Assembly (NCBI RefSeq): GCF_000723885.1
Contig: NZ_CCDG010000011.1
Span: forward strand, 1-64,000
Source: Paenibacillus camerounensis
Lineage (GTDB): Bacteria > Bacillota > Bacilli > Paenibacillales > Paenibacillaceae
Length of the DNA stretch: 64,000 nt
Reading direction: 5' to 3'
Under the pieces are notes generated by a model. It ran no database searches, was not told the DNA's origin, and was given only the letters and a program-made list of their open reading frames with translations. This document shows positions 20,001-26,534 of this stretch, one piece after another. The position numbers and the translations under genes were made by a program. Position 1 is the stretch's first letter; every line of letters starts with the position of its first letter.

Positions 20001-20706
20001 GACCTTCAGTGTTGACGGTGATGCCAACCCCGATCTGCTCGGCGTGTACTATATTGCCGGGGATGGAAAGATTGAGTATGTCGGCGGCACGCTGAAGGAC
20101 GGGAAAATGACAGCAGCAGTCAGTCACTTCAGCCAATATGCAGTGCTGGAATATGACAAGAGCTTCGCGGATGTCGGCAGCAGCATGTGGGCCGGCAGCG
20201 TAATCAAGTCGCTGGCCGCCAGACATATTATTGAAGGAATTTCCGCTGCGGAGTTTGCGCCGCAGGGGCAGGTGACAAGAGCGCAGTTCGCGGCGATGAT
20301 CGCCCGCGCGCTCGGCCTGGAGGCTGCGGCTGGAACAGCTCCGGCGTTCCGGGATGTTGAGACTGGAGACTGGTACGCTGACAGCATAGCTGCCGTTAAT
20401 CAGGCAGGGATTGTACTGGGACGCACAGCAGATACCTTCGTTCCTGATAGCAGCATTACCCGTGAGGAAATGGCTGTGATGGTCGTGCGGGCTTACGAGT
20501 ATCTGCAGGGTGAGAAGGCGCAGGCAGCTTCTGCCGGTTCGTTCAGTGACCAGCTGCAAATCAGCGGCTGGGCAGAGGAGGCAGTAAACATCGCTGTAGA
20601 GGCAGGACTTCTGCAGGGACGCGGCGGCCGGCAGTTTGCTCCGCAGGCGCTGATGACCCGCGCCGAAAGTGCGCAGGTGATCTACAATCTGCTGAAGCAG
20701 CAGTAG
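14083..20706 (+). CDS. Giant secreted S-layer-anchored glycosidase with GH59-like catalytic module
   Basis: 2207 residues behind AAGGAGG. Order seen: signal peptide (about 1-35, ending ASA); a beta module (about 110-295); a catalytic region (about 330-780) resembling galactocerebrosidase-type GH59, with FKGFGVL, VKIEMGND, a proposed acid/base Glu469 in INEH and nucleophile Glu562 in IWNSEAQATF; a lectin-like LamG domain (about 824-1053) as in GH59 enzymes; another CBM-like module (1081-1193); FIVAR (1200-1268); Ig-like Big_4 (1270-1341); a second copy of the first beta module (1343-1520); two DUF5011 Ig-like repeats (1622-1800); a Pro/Thr linker; an unassigned beta domain; and three SLH motifs (about 2025-2207) that bind pyruvylated wall polymer. 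It would act at the cell surface, feeding the adjacent importer. GH59 is inferred from motif similarity; GH30 or another clan-A family is the alternative. Confidence 0.85.
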   Translation: MNRKPVSGKKLFSILMTAMLVLGMFPGPGQPAASAATAVNVYAAAYMGAKNAAGTNLPESVNIGGSSTAVSWKIGEDTFAVPYETVTVSGTTASGPVTASALVIPPADYTLAYFVDSGRGGDSVGNGPTASPLYEAVKALSGGSLINQAPDQRYVSGSTAWGFDDSVQKIKNSKDGGHTDPAADPSVWVVGVRAANDNIVYQLKALEAGTYTLSSGFYDWYGSRSRVIQPRIEYQDTSGGKHTLSLNEFNINASKIHSGEFTVPADADTSAPMTLTYASISGEKPILSWFAIAEGGIKSILEDARTNAASMVQVLLNGNDIQPDNENGLTFKGFGVLSANSTSALLMDYKSEQPDKYAEMLQILFGGEHPLMTHVKIEMGNDRNNSTGPDPATMRTADEEVNVKRHPGFQLAADAKAVNPDLKVSILRWSAPAWADNNDKIYTWYKNTILEAYRQYGYMTSYVNPHINEHAPDIEWTKQYADKVKNDKEGFASAEEQALYNRIQVVISDEVGIGSFGSAMVSDESLRNAVPVAGYHYNTDDDAAGNFKKLAEQYDIEIWNSEAQATFSNSAFRPNNNVKDPTTAGTGIGGVGGPLEMSNTIIKGFVNSRRTHFIYQPAIGSFYEGGQYSFKELVSARDPWSGWIHYDAGLVILQHYSRFAELGWENEDNTAGIWRAVPKASSTGATGTNPVNGRNGTPSYITLAAPDKSDFSTVIVNDSEYAKTYKLQAVNMGYTGNPSLEVWETRAADAGEAFNSNYMQYLGDVAADGGGVYTVKVKPYSTVTVTTLDTEDKAEYNTPLPVEGERTVLDTDATGAVQNTGDKFLYADDFDYSDRTVVKIGEGGKAAGTESYIESRGGSKGAIPRYTHDRNGAFEAYLPDGSDNYVLRQQLDRSLMGLGGTWNGGDPVTAIGDNRWTNYKASVDVSFEHNSTEGSANYAAIGARYQGGGSSHTIGGTPYVLKFWFDGGWQLLVNGGAVASGNAATGTGGVTIEDFNTAHDAWHNLAIQVAGATVTAYLDGEKLAAYTDPAPELSGRVDLASGYYHVRFDNLKVETVDGYAPYYSELLDNLEMYDLTASANPKLSYSGNWNHANGAGMFIYQRSTSTSQEAGATLTYTFEGTGLDILGPNDGSAKLEVTVDGKTAVQSAETMASKELYQTYSLRGLKYGQHTVEIKVLSGTLLVDAAAVISGAVQGSPDTAALTAAVSAAKETVKLDEYAEADWQLFTAALDSAEAALADIAAYRLDQEGAAQLAGRLVSAQNQLTTGDLRELAVLPDTATYAGKLPVLPQQVEATRADGSKLPVTVKWNTAEVSFDTPYDRVAVTGTYGNLKTVVYVEVVPQGLVYFVDPGVAAEGDTPPYTVVKELVGTGLLNEQADQLSTGDTVWGHTNTGANYGMKGLGGAVVTTDKSQTGVYGSNTRNNPLVYLFPLEAGKYTVTSFHRDWWSNANRTMDITVSYNDAEGKAVTETVRTGVVAGLNGVMLNHDFTLPVSGTVKYTINNTYSGNQAALVSYVAIARDKTIVANELAVNEAKSIIEGAAFNVKKEAANSEEAVQAWLQQTISGLKGLSETGVTLGDVTFTAFQEATEDTAGSFSFTVTLSKGEALAAGSASGTITLPEPDVTPPVITLIGDRMVNVKLGAEYTDAGATAADEVDGDLTDRIVTTVSSEVYGLTELDTSIADVYTFYYNVSDAAGNKALEVTRKVVVAEDPDTVKPVITLLGEPAVELENGAAYTDAGATAEDDRDGDLTAQIIATLTKGGEPVSVLDTTEAGTYLYHYNVSDAAGNAAAEVTRTVNVAEKEQPPVTEPTPTPAPTDAPVQTAPPVAATPTPAVQTVRTLEQKDIPAAADGAVTVQLAEGTESVVLPAGVQGLTGSSTLRLAWSNAAVEFTPDALKSIVEKAAGQTQADQVRIRLTGLKTPAAAAEQLINNQAAGSSLRLSAAGDVISFSLETVAADGTATKVTAFDVPLSLTFSVDGDANPDLLGVYYIAGDGKIEYVGGTLKDGKMTAAVSHFSQYAVLEYDKSFADVGSSMWAGSVIKSLAARHIIEGISAAEFAPQGQVTRAQFAAMIARALGLEAAAGTAPAFRDVETGDWYADSIAAVNQAGIVLGRTADTFVPDSSITREEMAVMVVRAYEYLQGEKAQAASAGSFSDQLQISGWAEEAVNIAVEAGLLQGRGGRQFAPQALMTRAESAQVIYNLLKQQ

Positions 20707-20717
20707 GATTGCAAGCA

Positions 20718-20760
20718 AGAAGCCCGGCCGCCTGCGCAATATGCTGGCGGCCGGGCTTCT
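20718..20760 (+). terminator. Strong terminator after the SLH glycosidase gene
   Basis: A perfect 15-bp stem, AGAAGCCCGGCCGCC (20718-20732) with GGCGGCCGGGCTTCT (20746-20760), around a 13-base loop, 12 bases after the stop codon. The T tract is short (TTCTATT). Confidence 0.8.
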
Positions 20761-20798
20761 ATTCGGCAGAGCGGAAGACGAAGTAATGGAACGCTTGA

Positions 20799-20829
20799 GG
20801 AATTAGGCGGATTTCCTCCAGCTAATTCC
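20799..20829. repeat. Small inverted repeat in a non-coding gap
   Basis: GGAATTAG and CTAATTCC form 8-bp arms around 15 bases. Related short strings (GTGGAG followed by TTCC and GCTAA-like sequence) recur at about 20910-20935 and 20968-20996. The gap 20761-21010 shows no credible gene; these look like strain-specific intergenic repeats. Confidence 0.45.
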
Positions 20830-21014
20830 GTGTTTTTTAGGCGATGACTATGATTAGTTGGAATGAATCCGCTTACTTGGTGTGAATGAGGCATCGGGAG
20901 GGAATATCGCGCATTTTAAGTGGAGTTTTTCCCGCTAATACGTTGTGAGAGGCGTTTTGCCGAGAGATAGGTGGAGAAATTCCATTTAGCTAAGAGCATA
21001 TTGGTCATAGTTCG

Positions 21015-21355
21015 GGCAAACGCCGGGCACCGAGCACCGACCGTCGAGCACCGGGCACCGAGCATACCACCAACCGTCGAGCACCGAGCATCGACCGTCG
21101 AGCACCGGGCACCGAGCATACCGCCAACCGTCGAGCACCGAGCATCGACCGTCGAGCACCGGGCACCGAGCATACCGCCAACCGTCGAGCACCGAGCACT
21201 GACCGCCGGGCATCAAGCACCGAGCACCGAGTATCGACCGTCGACCGCCGGGCACCGAGCATACCGCCAACCGTCGAGCACTGAGCATACCGTCGAGCAC
21301 CGGGCACTGACCGCCGACCGCCGGGCACTGACCGCCGACGGCCAGCACCCTGTAC
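21015..21355. repeat. Heptamer-based tandem repeat tract
   Basis: The stretch is built almost entirely from 7-base words such as CGAGCAC, CGAGCAT, CGACCGT and CGGGCAC. A higher-order 54-base unit (seven heptamers plus ACCGT) starts at 21063, 21117 and 21171 with near-identical first copies; later copies are shuffled and diverged up to 21355. Several frames on both strands are open simply because the words contain few stop triplets. It ends directly at the stop codon of the AraC gene. No gene is called here. Confidence 0.85.
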
Positions 21356-21356
21356 T

Positions 21357-22205
21357 TTAGTCGGCCTGCTCCGCCAGCTTGCCGTATTTGCCCGGCGGGA
21401 TGCCGGTGATGTTTTTGAAGGTGCGGATAAAGTTGGCATAATCGTTGAAGCCGGTCAGATAACAGGTGTCGGAGACAGAGGTGCCGGCGGACAGGAGCTG
21501 CTTGGCTAAGGTGATTTTTTTGAGCAGGACGTAGCGGTAGAGGGTTCCCCCGGTCTGCTGCTTGAACATATGGCTGAGATAATATTTATCAAGACCCAGC
21601 TCGCCGGCAATCTGCTCAAGTGTGAGGTTCAGCTGCAGATGGCCGTCAATGTAGCTCATGGCCGCCTGAATATGCGGTGAAATAACGCTGGTTACATCAG
21701 AGCGGGTACGGGTGTACAGCTCACTTACAAGCACCAGAATCTGGATCAGATAAGTCAGGGCAAGCACCTCGCTGCCGTATTTTGGCTGCTCCACCGTTTC
21801 AATCAGGCGCATGGACAGCTCCAGATACTCGCTCAGCAGCGGCTCCTCCATATGCGCAAGATTGTGCTCACCGGGCTGGCGGTTCTGGAAGCAGGCGAGC
21901 AGATTAGTTGTTGCCGTGCAGAAGGGATAGATCTGCGGGGCCCGGAAATGAATGGTTAGCCGTTCATACGGCTCTTGGGTCTGATTGATGATTTTGTGAA
22001 TTTCATGGTTATTAAAAATCAGCACATCCCCGCGCTGTAGCGGATAGCTGTATTGCTCTACGAATCCGTTCACCCTGCCGCCCAGAAACAGGAAGATTTC
22101 ATAATGATCATGGATATGAAAATCACGGGTCGGAGAGACCGGCGAATTGCCGATTCCGGCCAGAATATCCCCCTGAAACGGCTGATAGTACTCGGAATGC
22201 TTCAT
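21357..22205 (-). CDS. AraC-family regulator with cupin sensor domain
   Basis: About 282 residues: an N-terminal cupin-like arm (HIHDHYEIFLFLGG) that binds a sugar, and a C-terminal AraC helix-turn-helix pair (LTLEQIAGELGLDKYYLSHMFK; GFNDYANFIRTFKNITGIPPGKYG). The start used is the ATG at 22203-22205, preceded by GGAAGGGG; the frame extends to 22268 but without a ribosome site. It is divergent from the DUF2264-heparinase-GH88 operon and is its likely activator. Confidence 0.88.
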   Translation of the reverse strand: MKHSEYYQPFQGDILAGIGNSPVSPTRDFHIHDHYEIFLFLGGRVNGFVEQYSYPLQRGDVLIFNNHEIHKIINQTQEPYERLTIHFRAPQIYPFCTATTNLLACFQNRQPGEHNLAHMEEPLLSEYLELSMRLIETVEQPKYGSEVLALTYLIQILVLVSELYTRTRSDVTSVISPHIQAAMSYIDGHLQLNLTLEQIAGELGLDKYYLSHMFKQQTGGTLYRYVLLKKITLAKQLLSAGTSVSDTCYLTGFNDYANFIRTFKNITGIPPGKYGKLAEQAD

Positions 22206-22329
22206 TCCTGCGGCCCCTTCCGATTCATCACAATAAACGCAATAAAACCTTATTAATCGCAAAGACATTGCAATAACTCAACAGTAAACTATAAAGAGAG
22301 ATTGTGCAAATGAAAGGAAGAGCGCTTAC

Positions 22330-23475
22330 ATGAATACTATGGAGCAGCGTAAATATTGGTTGGATACTTTACTGCAGATCGGACATCCGGTACTGGATGC
22401 CTTGAGCCGCAGACGTTTAAAAGAAGAGCTTCCTACGGAATTTCACGCTGACCGGAGTCAGTTTGCCCATTTGGAGGCTTTTGCCCGGCTGGCCTGCGGA
22501 ATGGCTCCATGGCTGGAGCTAGAGGGGCTGGAGGGTGAAGAGGAGCAGCTTAGAGCCCGCTATGCTGGTCTGATGCTGGAAGCGATAGATGCCGGTACCG
22601 ACCCGGCTTCCCCGGATTATATGAACTTTAAGACTGAAGGCCAGCCGCTGGTGGACGCCGCTTTTCTGGCCCATGCGCTGGTACGGGCGCCGAAGCAGCT
22701 CGCGGGTTGTTTGGACGGCCGGGTCAAGGCTAATGTAATTACCGCGTTAAAAGAAACCCGGCGCACCGCGCCCAGCGGCAGCAACTGGATTCTGTTCAGC
22801 GCCATGGTGGAAGCGGCCCTCTACATTCTGGGCGAGCCGGAATACGACCGGATGCGTGTAGGCTATGCCATGCACATGTTCATGGACTGGTACAAGGGAG
22901 ATGGCGTCTACGGGGACGGCAAGGATTTCCACTGGGATTACTATAACAGCTTTGTCATTCAGCCGATGCTGGCGGATATAGTTACGGTGTTTGAGCAGGA
23001 CTCTGCGCAGTATGCGGCGCTGAAGCCAGTTATTATGGAGCGGGCCCGGAGGTATGCCACCGTGCTGGAAAAGATGATTGCCCCGGACGGAACCTATCCG
23101 TTCACCGGGCGGTCGATTGTGTACCGCTTCGGCGCTTTTCAGCTGCTGTCGCAGGCTGCGCTGCAGCATTTTCTGGAGGATGCGCTGCCTCCGCAGCAGG
23201 TACGCTGCGCCCTGACAGCTGTTATCAGACGGACGATGGATTTCCCGGGAAATTTGGACGGGGAAGGCTGGCTGCGGCCGGGAGTCTACGGCTATCAGCC
23301 GGATCTTGCCGAAAGCTACATTAATACAGGCAGTCTCTACTTATGTGCCTCTGTATTTCTGCCGCTCGGCCTACTGCCCTCCGATCCCTTCTGGGCGGAG
23401 GAAGACATGAAATGGACCTCGGCGAAGATTGCTGACGGCGAAAATGTAATGAGGGATCAGGCAATCGGTAAATAA
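22330..23475 (+). CDS. DUF2264 family protein (short form)
   Basis: 381 residues without a signal peptide, so cytoplasmic. The sequence is a helical-toroid DUF2264 protein; related proteins have been classed as GH154 with beta-glucuronidase activity, which I recall rather than can verify here. Conserved stretches include GSNWILFSAMVEAAL, YKGDGVYGDGKDFHWDYYNSFVI and GRSIVYRFGAFQLL. It matches the N-terminal half of the longer paralogue at 26535 (DCNWLFFNVLVNAG, GWYSDGVNGHSDYYVPFAI, GRSLAYRFAQSAF) and lacks that protein's C-terminal beta region. First gene of a four-gene operon. Confidence 0.82.
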   Translation: MNTMEQRKYWLDTLLQIGHPVLDALSRRRLKEELPTEFHADRSQFAHLEAFARLACGMAPWLELEGLEGEEEQLRARYAGLMLEAIDAGTDPASPDYMNFKTEGQPLVDAAFLAHALVRAPKQLAGCLDGRVKANVITALKETRRTAPSGSNWILFSAMVEAALYILGEPEYDRMRVGYAMHMFMDWYKGDGVYGDGKDFHWDYYNSFVIQPMLADIVTVFEQDSAQYAALKPVIMERARRYATVLEKMIAPDGTYPFTGRSIVYRFGAFQLLSQAALQHFLEDALPPQQVRCALTAVIRRTMDFPGNLDGEGWLRPGVYGYQPDLAESYINTGSLYLCASVFLPLGLLPSDPFWAEEDMKWTSAKIADGENVMRDQAIGK

Positions 23476-23532
23476 TGCCGGTAGCAGACAATGGTTTAGA
23501 CACAGCTTTACCGTCTGATGGAGGAGGAGCAC

Positions 23533-25347
23533 ATGAGCAAGCAGGAGCTTTTTGAAAGAGTAATTCAGTTCAAGCCTGCAGATCTGGACTGTTATTATCC
23601 CGGAAGCAGCCAGGAAACGTTCTGGAGAACTGCAGCATCTGCCGGTCATCTTGAGCAGGACATTGCAGAAATCCGTGCAGAAGGGGAGCGGCTGGGAAGC
23701 CAGCCCATTCCGGAGCTGACCCCTGAGCTGTTCTCTGTGTTTGCACGCACCGGCTCACGCCTTGAATATGAGCGGGTGTATTTTGAACGGAGAAGAAGGC
23801 TTAACACTTATGTATTCCTGGCACTGCTGGAGCCTGACAATGCACAGCATCTGCAATATGCGGAGGAAATGCTCCTGGCGGTATGCGGCGAATACACCTG
23901 GTGCCTGCCGGCGCACGTTCCCGGAGGGCATGAAGCTGCGGAGATTAACCGCTATATTGACCTCTTCTCAGCCGAGACCGGCTTTACGCTGAGTGAAATT
24001 TCGCAATTACTGGGGGAACGGCTTCCGCTGCAGCTCCGGCTGCGGATCAGGCAGGAGACGGAAGACCGGCTGTTCCGGCCTTTCATGGAGCAGGGACCCT
24101 ATGAATGGGAGACGGCCCGGCACAACTGGGCAGCGGTCTGTGCCGGCTCCATCGGTGCCGCCGCGCTGCTATCTGTAGAAGATCCGCAGGTTCTGGCGGA
24201 GATTCTGCAGAAGACAGAAAGCAGCATGCACTGTTATCTGGAAGGCTTCGGGGATGACGGTGCTTGTCTTGAGGGGCTGGGCTATTGGAATTACGGGTTC
24301 GGCTATTTCACTTACTACAGTGATCTGCTCCGTTGCCGCAGCGCAGGGGACCTTGACTGGTTCAAGGTACCCAAGGTGCAGCGGATCGCCCGCTTCCAGC
24401 AGCAGTGCTTCATTGACGGCAGCCTTACCGCCAACTTTTCCGATTCACTGCCCCGGGTGCGTGTACACATGGGATTGTCCCATTACCTCGCCGGCGTATA
24501 TCCCGGAGATGTTGAATGCCCTCCGGCGGAGCTGCGGGCTCCGTATACCGAGGATCATTGCAGCCGGTTCGCACCGGCGCTGCGCAATCTGATCTGGAAG
24601 CAGCCCGGCACGGGGCAGAAGGACTGGCCGGCGGCCAGCGCCTACCTTCCCGATGCCGCCTGGCTGCTGTCGCGGCATGTCTCGCCGGCCGGTACCTTTG
24701 GTTTTGCGGCCAAAGGCGGCCATAACGACGAGCCGCATAACCACAATGACCTGGGCCAGTTCATTCTGACCGGCCGCGGTAAGGTGTACGCTGCCGATCT
24801 GGGCAGCGGGGAATATACGGCCGGCTACTTCGGCGACGGCCGTTACGAATATGACTGCAACGGCTCCCAGGGTCATTCGGTGCCGGTTATTAACGGCCGG
24901 TATCAGCAGGCCGGCCGGGAGTTCAGTGCCGCTGTAGTGCACGCGGCAACGGACGGGGCTGCGGATGAGCTGACGCTTGAACTGACAGCCGCGTATGAGG
25001 CTGAAGATTTGCAGTCACTCACCCGCACCCTAGTCTGGCACAAGGAAGAACTGCCGCGTTTGGAGCTGATTGACAACTACCGCTATGCGGGGGTCCCGGA
25101 GAGCTGGACAGAACGCTTTATTACATGGAGACAGCCGGAGGTGTTATCTCCTGGTGCGGTGCTGCTGCCGGGGCAAGACGGCGGCGGAGTACAGGTGACC
25201 TATGATCCGGCAGCAGTTGAACTGCAGATTAATGAGCATATGAACCATGGTCATTTCGGGCAGAAGCAGGTATGGCACAGTCTGGACTTTCAGGCTGTCC
25301 GGCCCGGCAGCGAAGGCAGCTATGCTTTTACCTTTCAATTTATATAG
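23533..25347 (+). CDS. Heparinase II/III-family polysaccharide lyase-like protein
   Basis: About 604 residues. An alpha-toroid N-terminal part is followed by the Hepar_II_III beta-sandwich domain, with GGHNDEPHNHNDLGQFIL at about residues 395-412 and CNGSQGHSVPVING afterwards; these hold the catalytic and metal-binding histidines and asparagines of the family. It has no signal peptide, so it would act on imported oligosaccharide, leaving an unsaturated uronic acid for the GH88 enzyme encoded next. The start is the ATG at 23533, placed behind GGAGGAGGA; an ATG at 23518 lies upstream of that site. The exact lyase family and substrate are unknown. Confidence 0.87.
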   Translation: MSKQELFERVIQFKPADLDCYYPGSSQETFWRTAASAGHLEQDIAEIRAEGERLGSQPIPELTPELFSVFARTGSRLEYERVYFERRRRLNTYVFLALLEPDNAQHLQYAEEMLLAVCGEYTWCLPAHVPGGHEAAEINRYIDLFSAETGFTLSEISQLLGERLPLQLRLRIRQETEDRLFRPFMEQGPYEWETARHNWAAVCAGSIGAAALLSVEDPQVLAEILQKTESSMHCYLEGFGDDGACLEGLGYWNYGFGYFTYYSDLLRCRSAGDLDWFKVPKVQRIARFQQQCFIDGSLTANFSDSLPRVRVHMGLSHYLAGVYPGDVECPPAELRAPYTEDHCSRFAPALRNLIWKQPGTGQKDWPAASAYLPDAAWLLSRHVSPAGTFGFAAKGGHNDEPHNHNDLGQFILTGRGKVYAADLGSGEYTAGYFGDGRYEYDCNGSQGHSVPVINGRYQQAGREFSAAVVHAATDGAADELTLELTAAYEAEDLQSLTRTLVWHKEELPRLELIDNYRYAGVPESWTERFITWRQPEVLSPGAVLLPGQDGGGVQVTYDPAAVELQINEHMNHGHFGQKQVWHSLDFQAVRPGSEGSYAFTFQFI

Positions 25348-25385
25348 AAGAAACACAATCATACAAGCGAAGGCGGGAATTTAGG

Positions 25386-26522
25386 ATGAATATGACAGCA
25401 CAGCCTGCATGGGTGGAAGCAGCCTGGACCAAAGCACTTGAGAAGACCGTAATCAACAGCCGGAGCATCGGCTCTGAATTTCCTCATGCGAGCCACGGCG
25501 GTAAATACGATCTGGCGGCACCCCACTGGTGGACAGCCGGCTTCTGGCCGGGCATGCTCTGGCAGCTCTATGCCGGGAGCGGAGACGAGAGCCTCAAGGC
25601 GGTTGCCGTGGAATGTGAGCAGCGGCTGGATGAGGTGCTTGACGGCTATGTCAAGCTGGATCATGATCTGGGCTTCATGTGGATATTGACCAGTATTGCG
25701 AACTTCAAGCTGACTGGTTCTGAGGTCTCGCGTACCCGGGCTTTGAAGGCGGCTAATTACCTGGCGGCACGCTTCAATCTGAAGGGCCGCTATATCCGGG
25801 CCTGGAATCCGTGGCGTGAAGGGGAAGACAACAGCGGGGTTGCCATTATCGACTGCTGCATGAACATGAGCCTGCTGTTCTGGGCATCCGAGACGACCGG
25901 TGATCCGCGCTACAGACATATCGCGGAAGCGCATATGGATACAGTGCTTGAGCATTTTATCCGGCCGGACGGCTCGGTCTATCATATTGTCGACTTCAAT
26001 CCGCACACCGGCGAGGTTGCCGAAAAACGCGGCGGCCAGGGCTATGCACCGGAATCGGCCTGGTCGCGCGGCACAGCGTGGGCGATCTACGGCCTGTCGC
26101 TGGCTTATCATCACACCGGCTATGAGCGTTATCTGAACGCAGCCCAGCAGGTGGCGAATTTCTTCATCACCCGGCTGCCGGAGGATCATGTTCCGCATTG
26201 GGACTTCCGCGCTGCGGGCGTAGTCGGAGACCTCCGCGATACCTCTGCCGGTTCATGTGCAGCGAGCGGGATGCTGCTGCTGGCCGGTCAGGTCACGGCT
26301 GCGGAATCACATGTGTACCGGAGTGCCGCCCTGAAAATACTGGAGTCGCTTTACAGCAACTACGGCACCTGGGACAATCCGGAGGAGCAGGGGCTGCTGC
26401 TGCACGGCACAGGCAACTACCCGGAAAACGGGAACATCGATGTCCCGCTCATTTACGGTGACTTCTTCTACGTAGAGGCACTGGCCCGGGTGAAGGAAGC
26501 CGGACCCTTCTACTGGGAATAG
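25386..26522 (+). CDS. Unsaturated glucuronyl hydrolase (GH88)
   Basis: 378 residues forming an alpha6/alpha6 barrel. The two aspartates of the family are visible: Asp94 in LDHDLGFMW and Asp156 in AIIDCCMNMSL, which activate water for vinyl-ether hydration. GQGYAPESAWSRGTAWAIYG is the usual aromatic-rich signature. The enzyme removes 4,5-unsaturated uronic acid from lyase products, fitting its place behind the heparinase-like gene. Translation starts at ATG 25386; an upstream frame extension has no ribosome site. Confidence 0.92.
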   Translation: MNMTAQPAWVEAAWTKALEKTVINSRSIGSEFPHASHGGKYDLAAPHWWTAGFWPGMLWQLYAGSGDESLKAVAVECEQRLDEVLDGYVKLDHDLGFMWILTSIANFKLTGSEVSRTRALKAANYLAARFNLKGRYIRAWNPWREGEDNSGVAIIDCCMNMSLLFWASETTGDPRYRHIAEAHMDTVLEHFIRPDGSVYHIVDFNPHTGEVAEKRGGQGYAPESAWSRGTAWAIYGLSLAYHHTGYERYLNAAQQVANFFITRLPEDHVPHWDFRAAGVVGDLRDTSAGSCAASGMLLLAGQVTAAESHVYRSAALKILESLYSNYGTWDNPEEQGLLLHGTGNYPENGNIDVPLIYGDFFYVEALARVKEAGPFYWE

Positions 26523-26534
26523 GGGAGAATCAGG

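Noticed and set aside
21015-21355. CRISPR-like array
   Set aside because: The repeated words are contiguous and variable, with no unique spacers and no cas genes nearby.
20971-21439. Long open frames on both strands through the heptamer tract
   Set aside because: They arise from stop-poor repeats, have no ribosome sites, and overlap one another in several frames.
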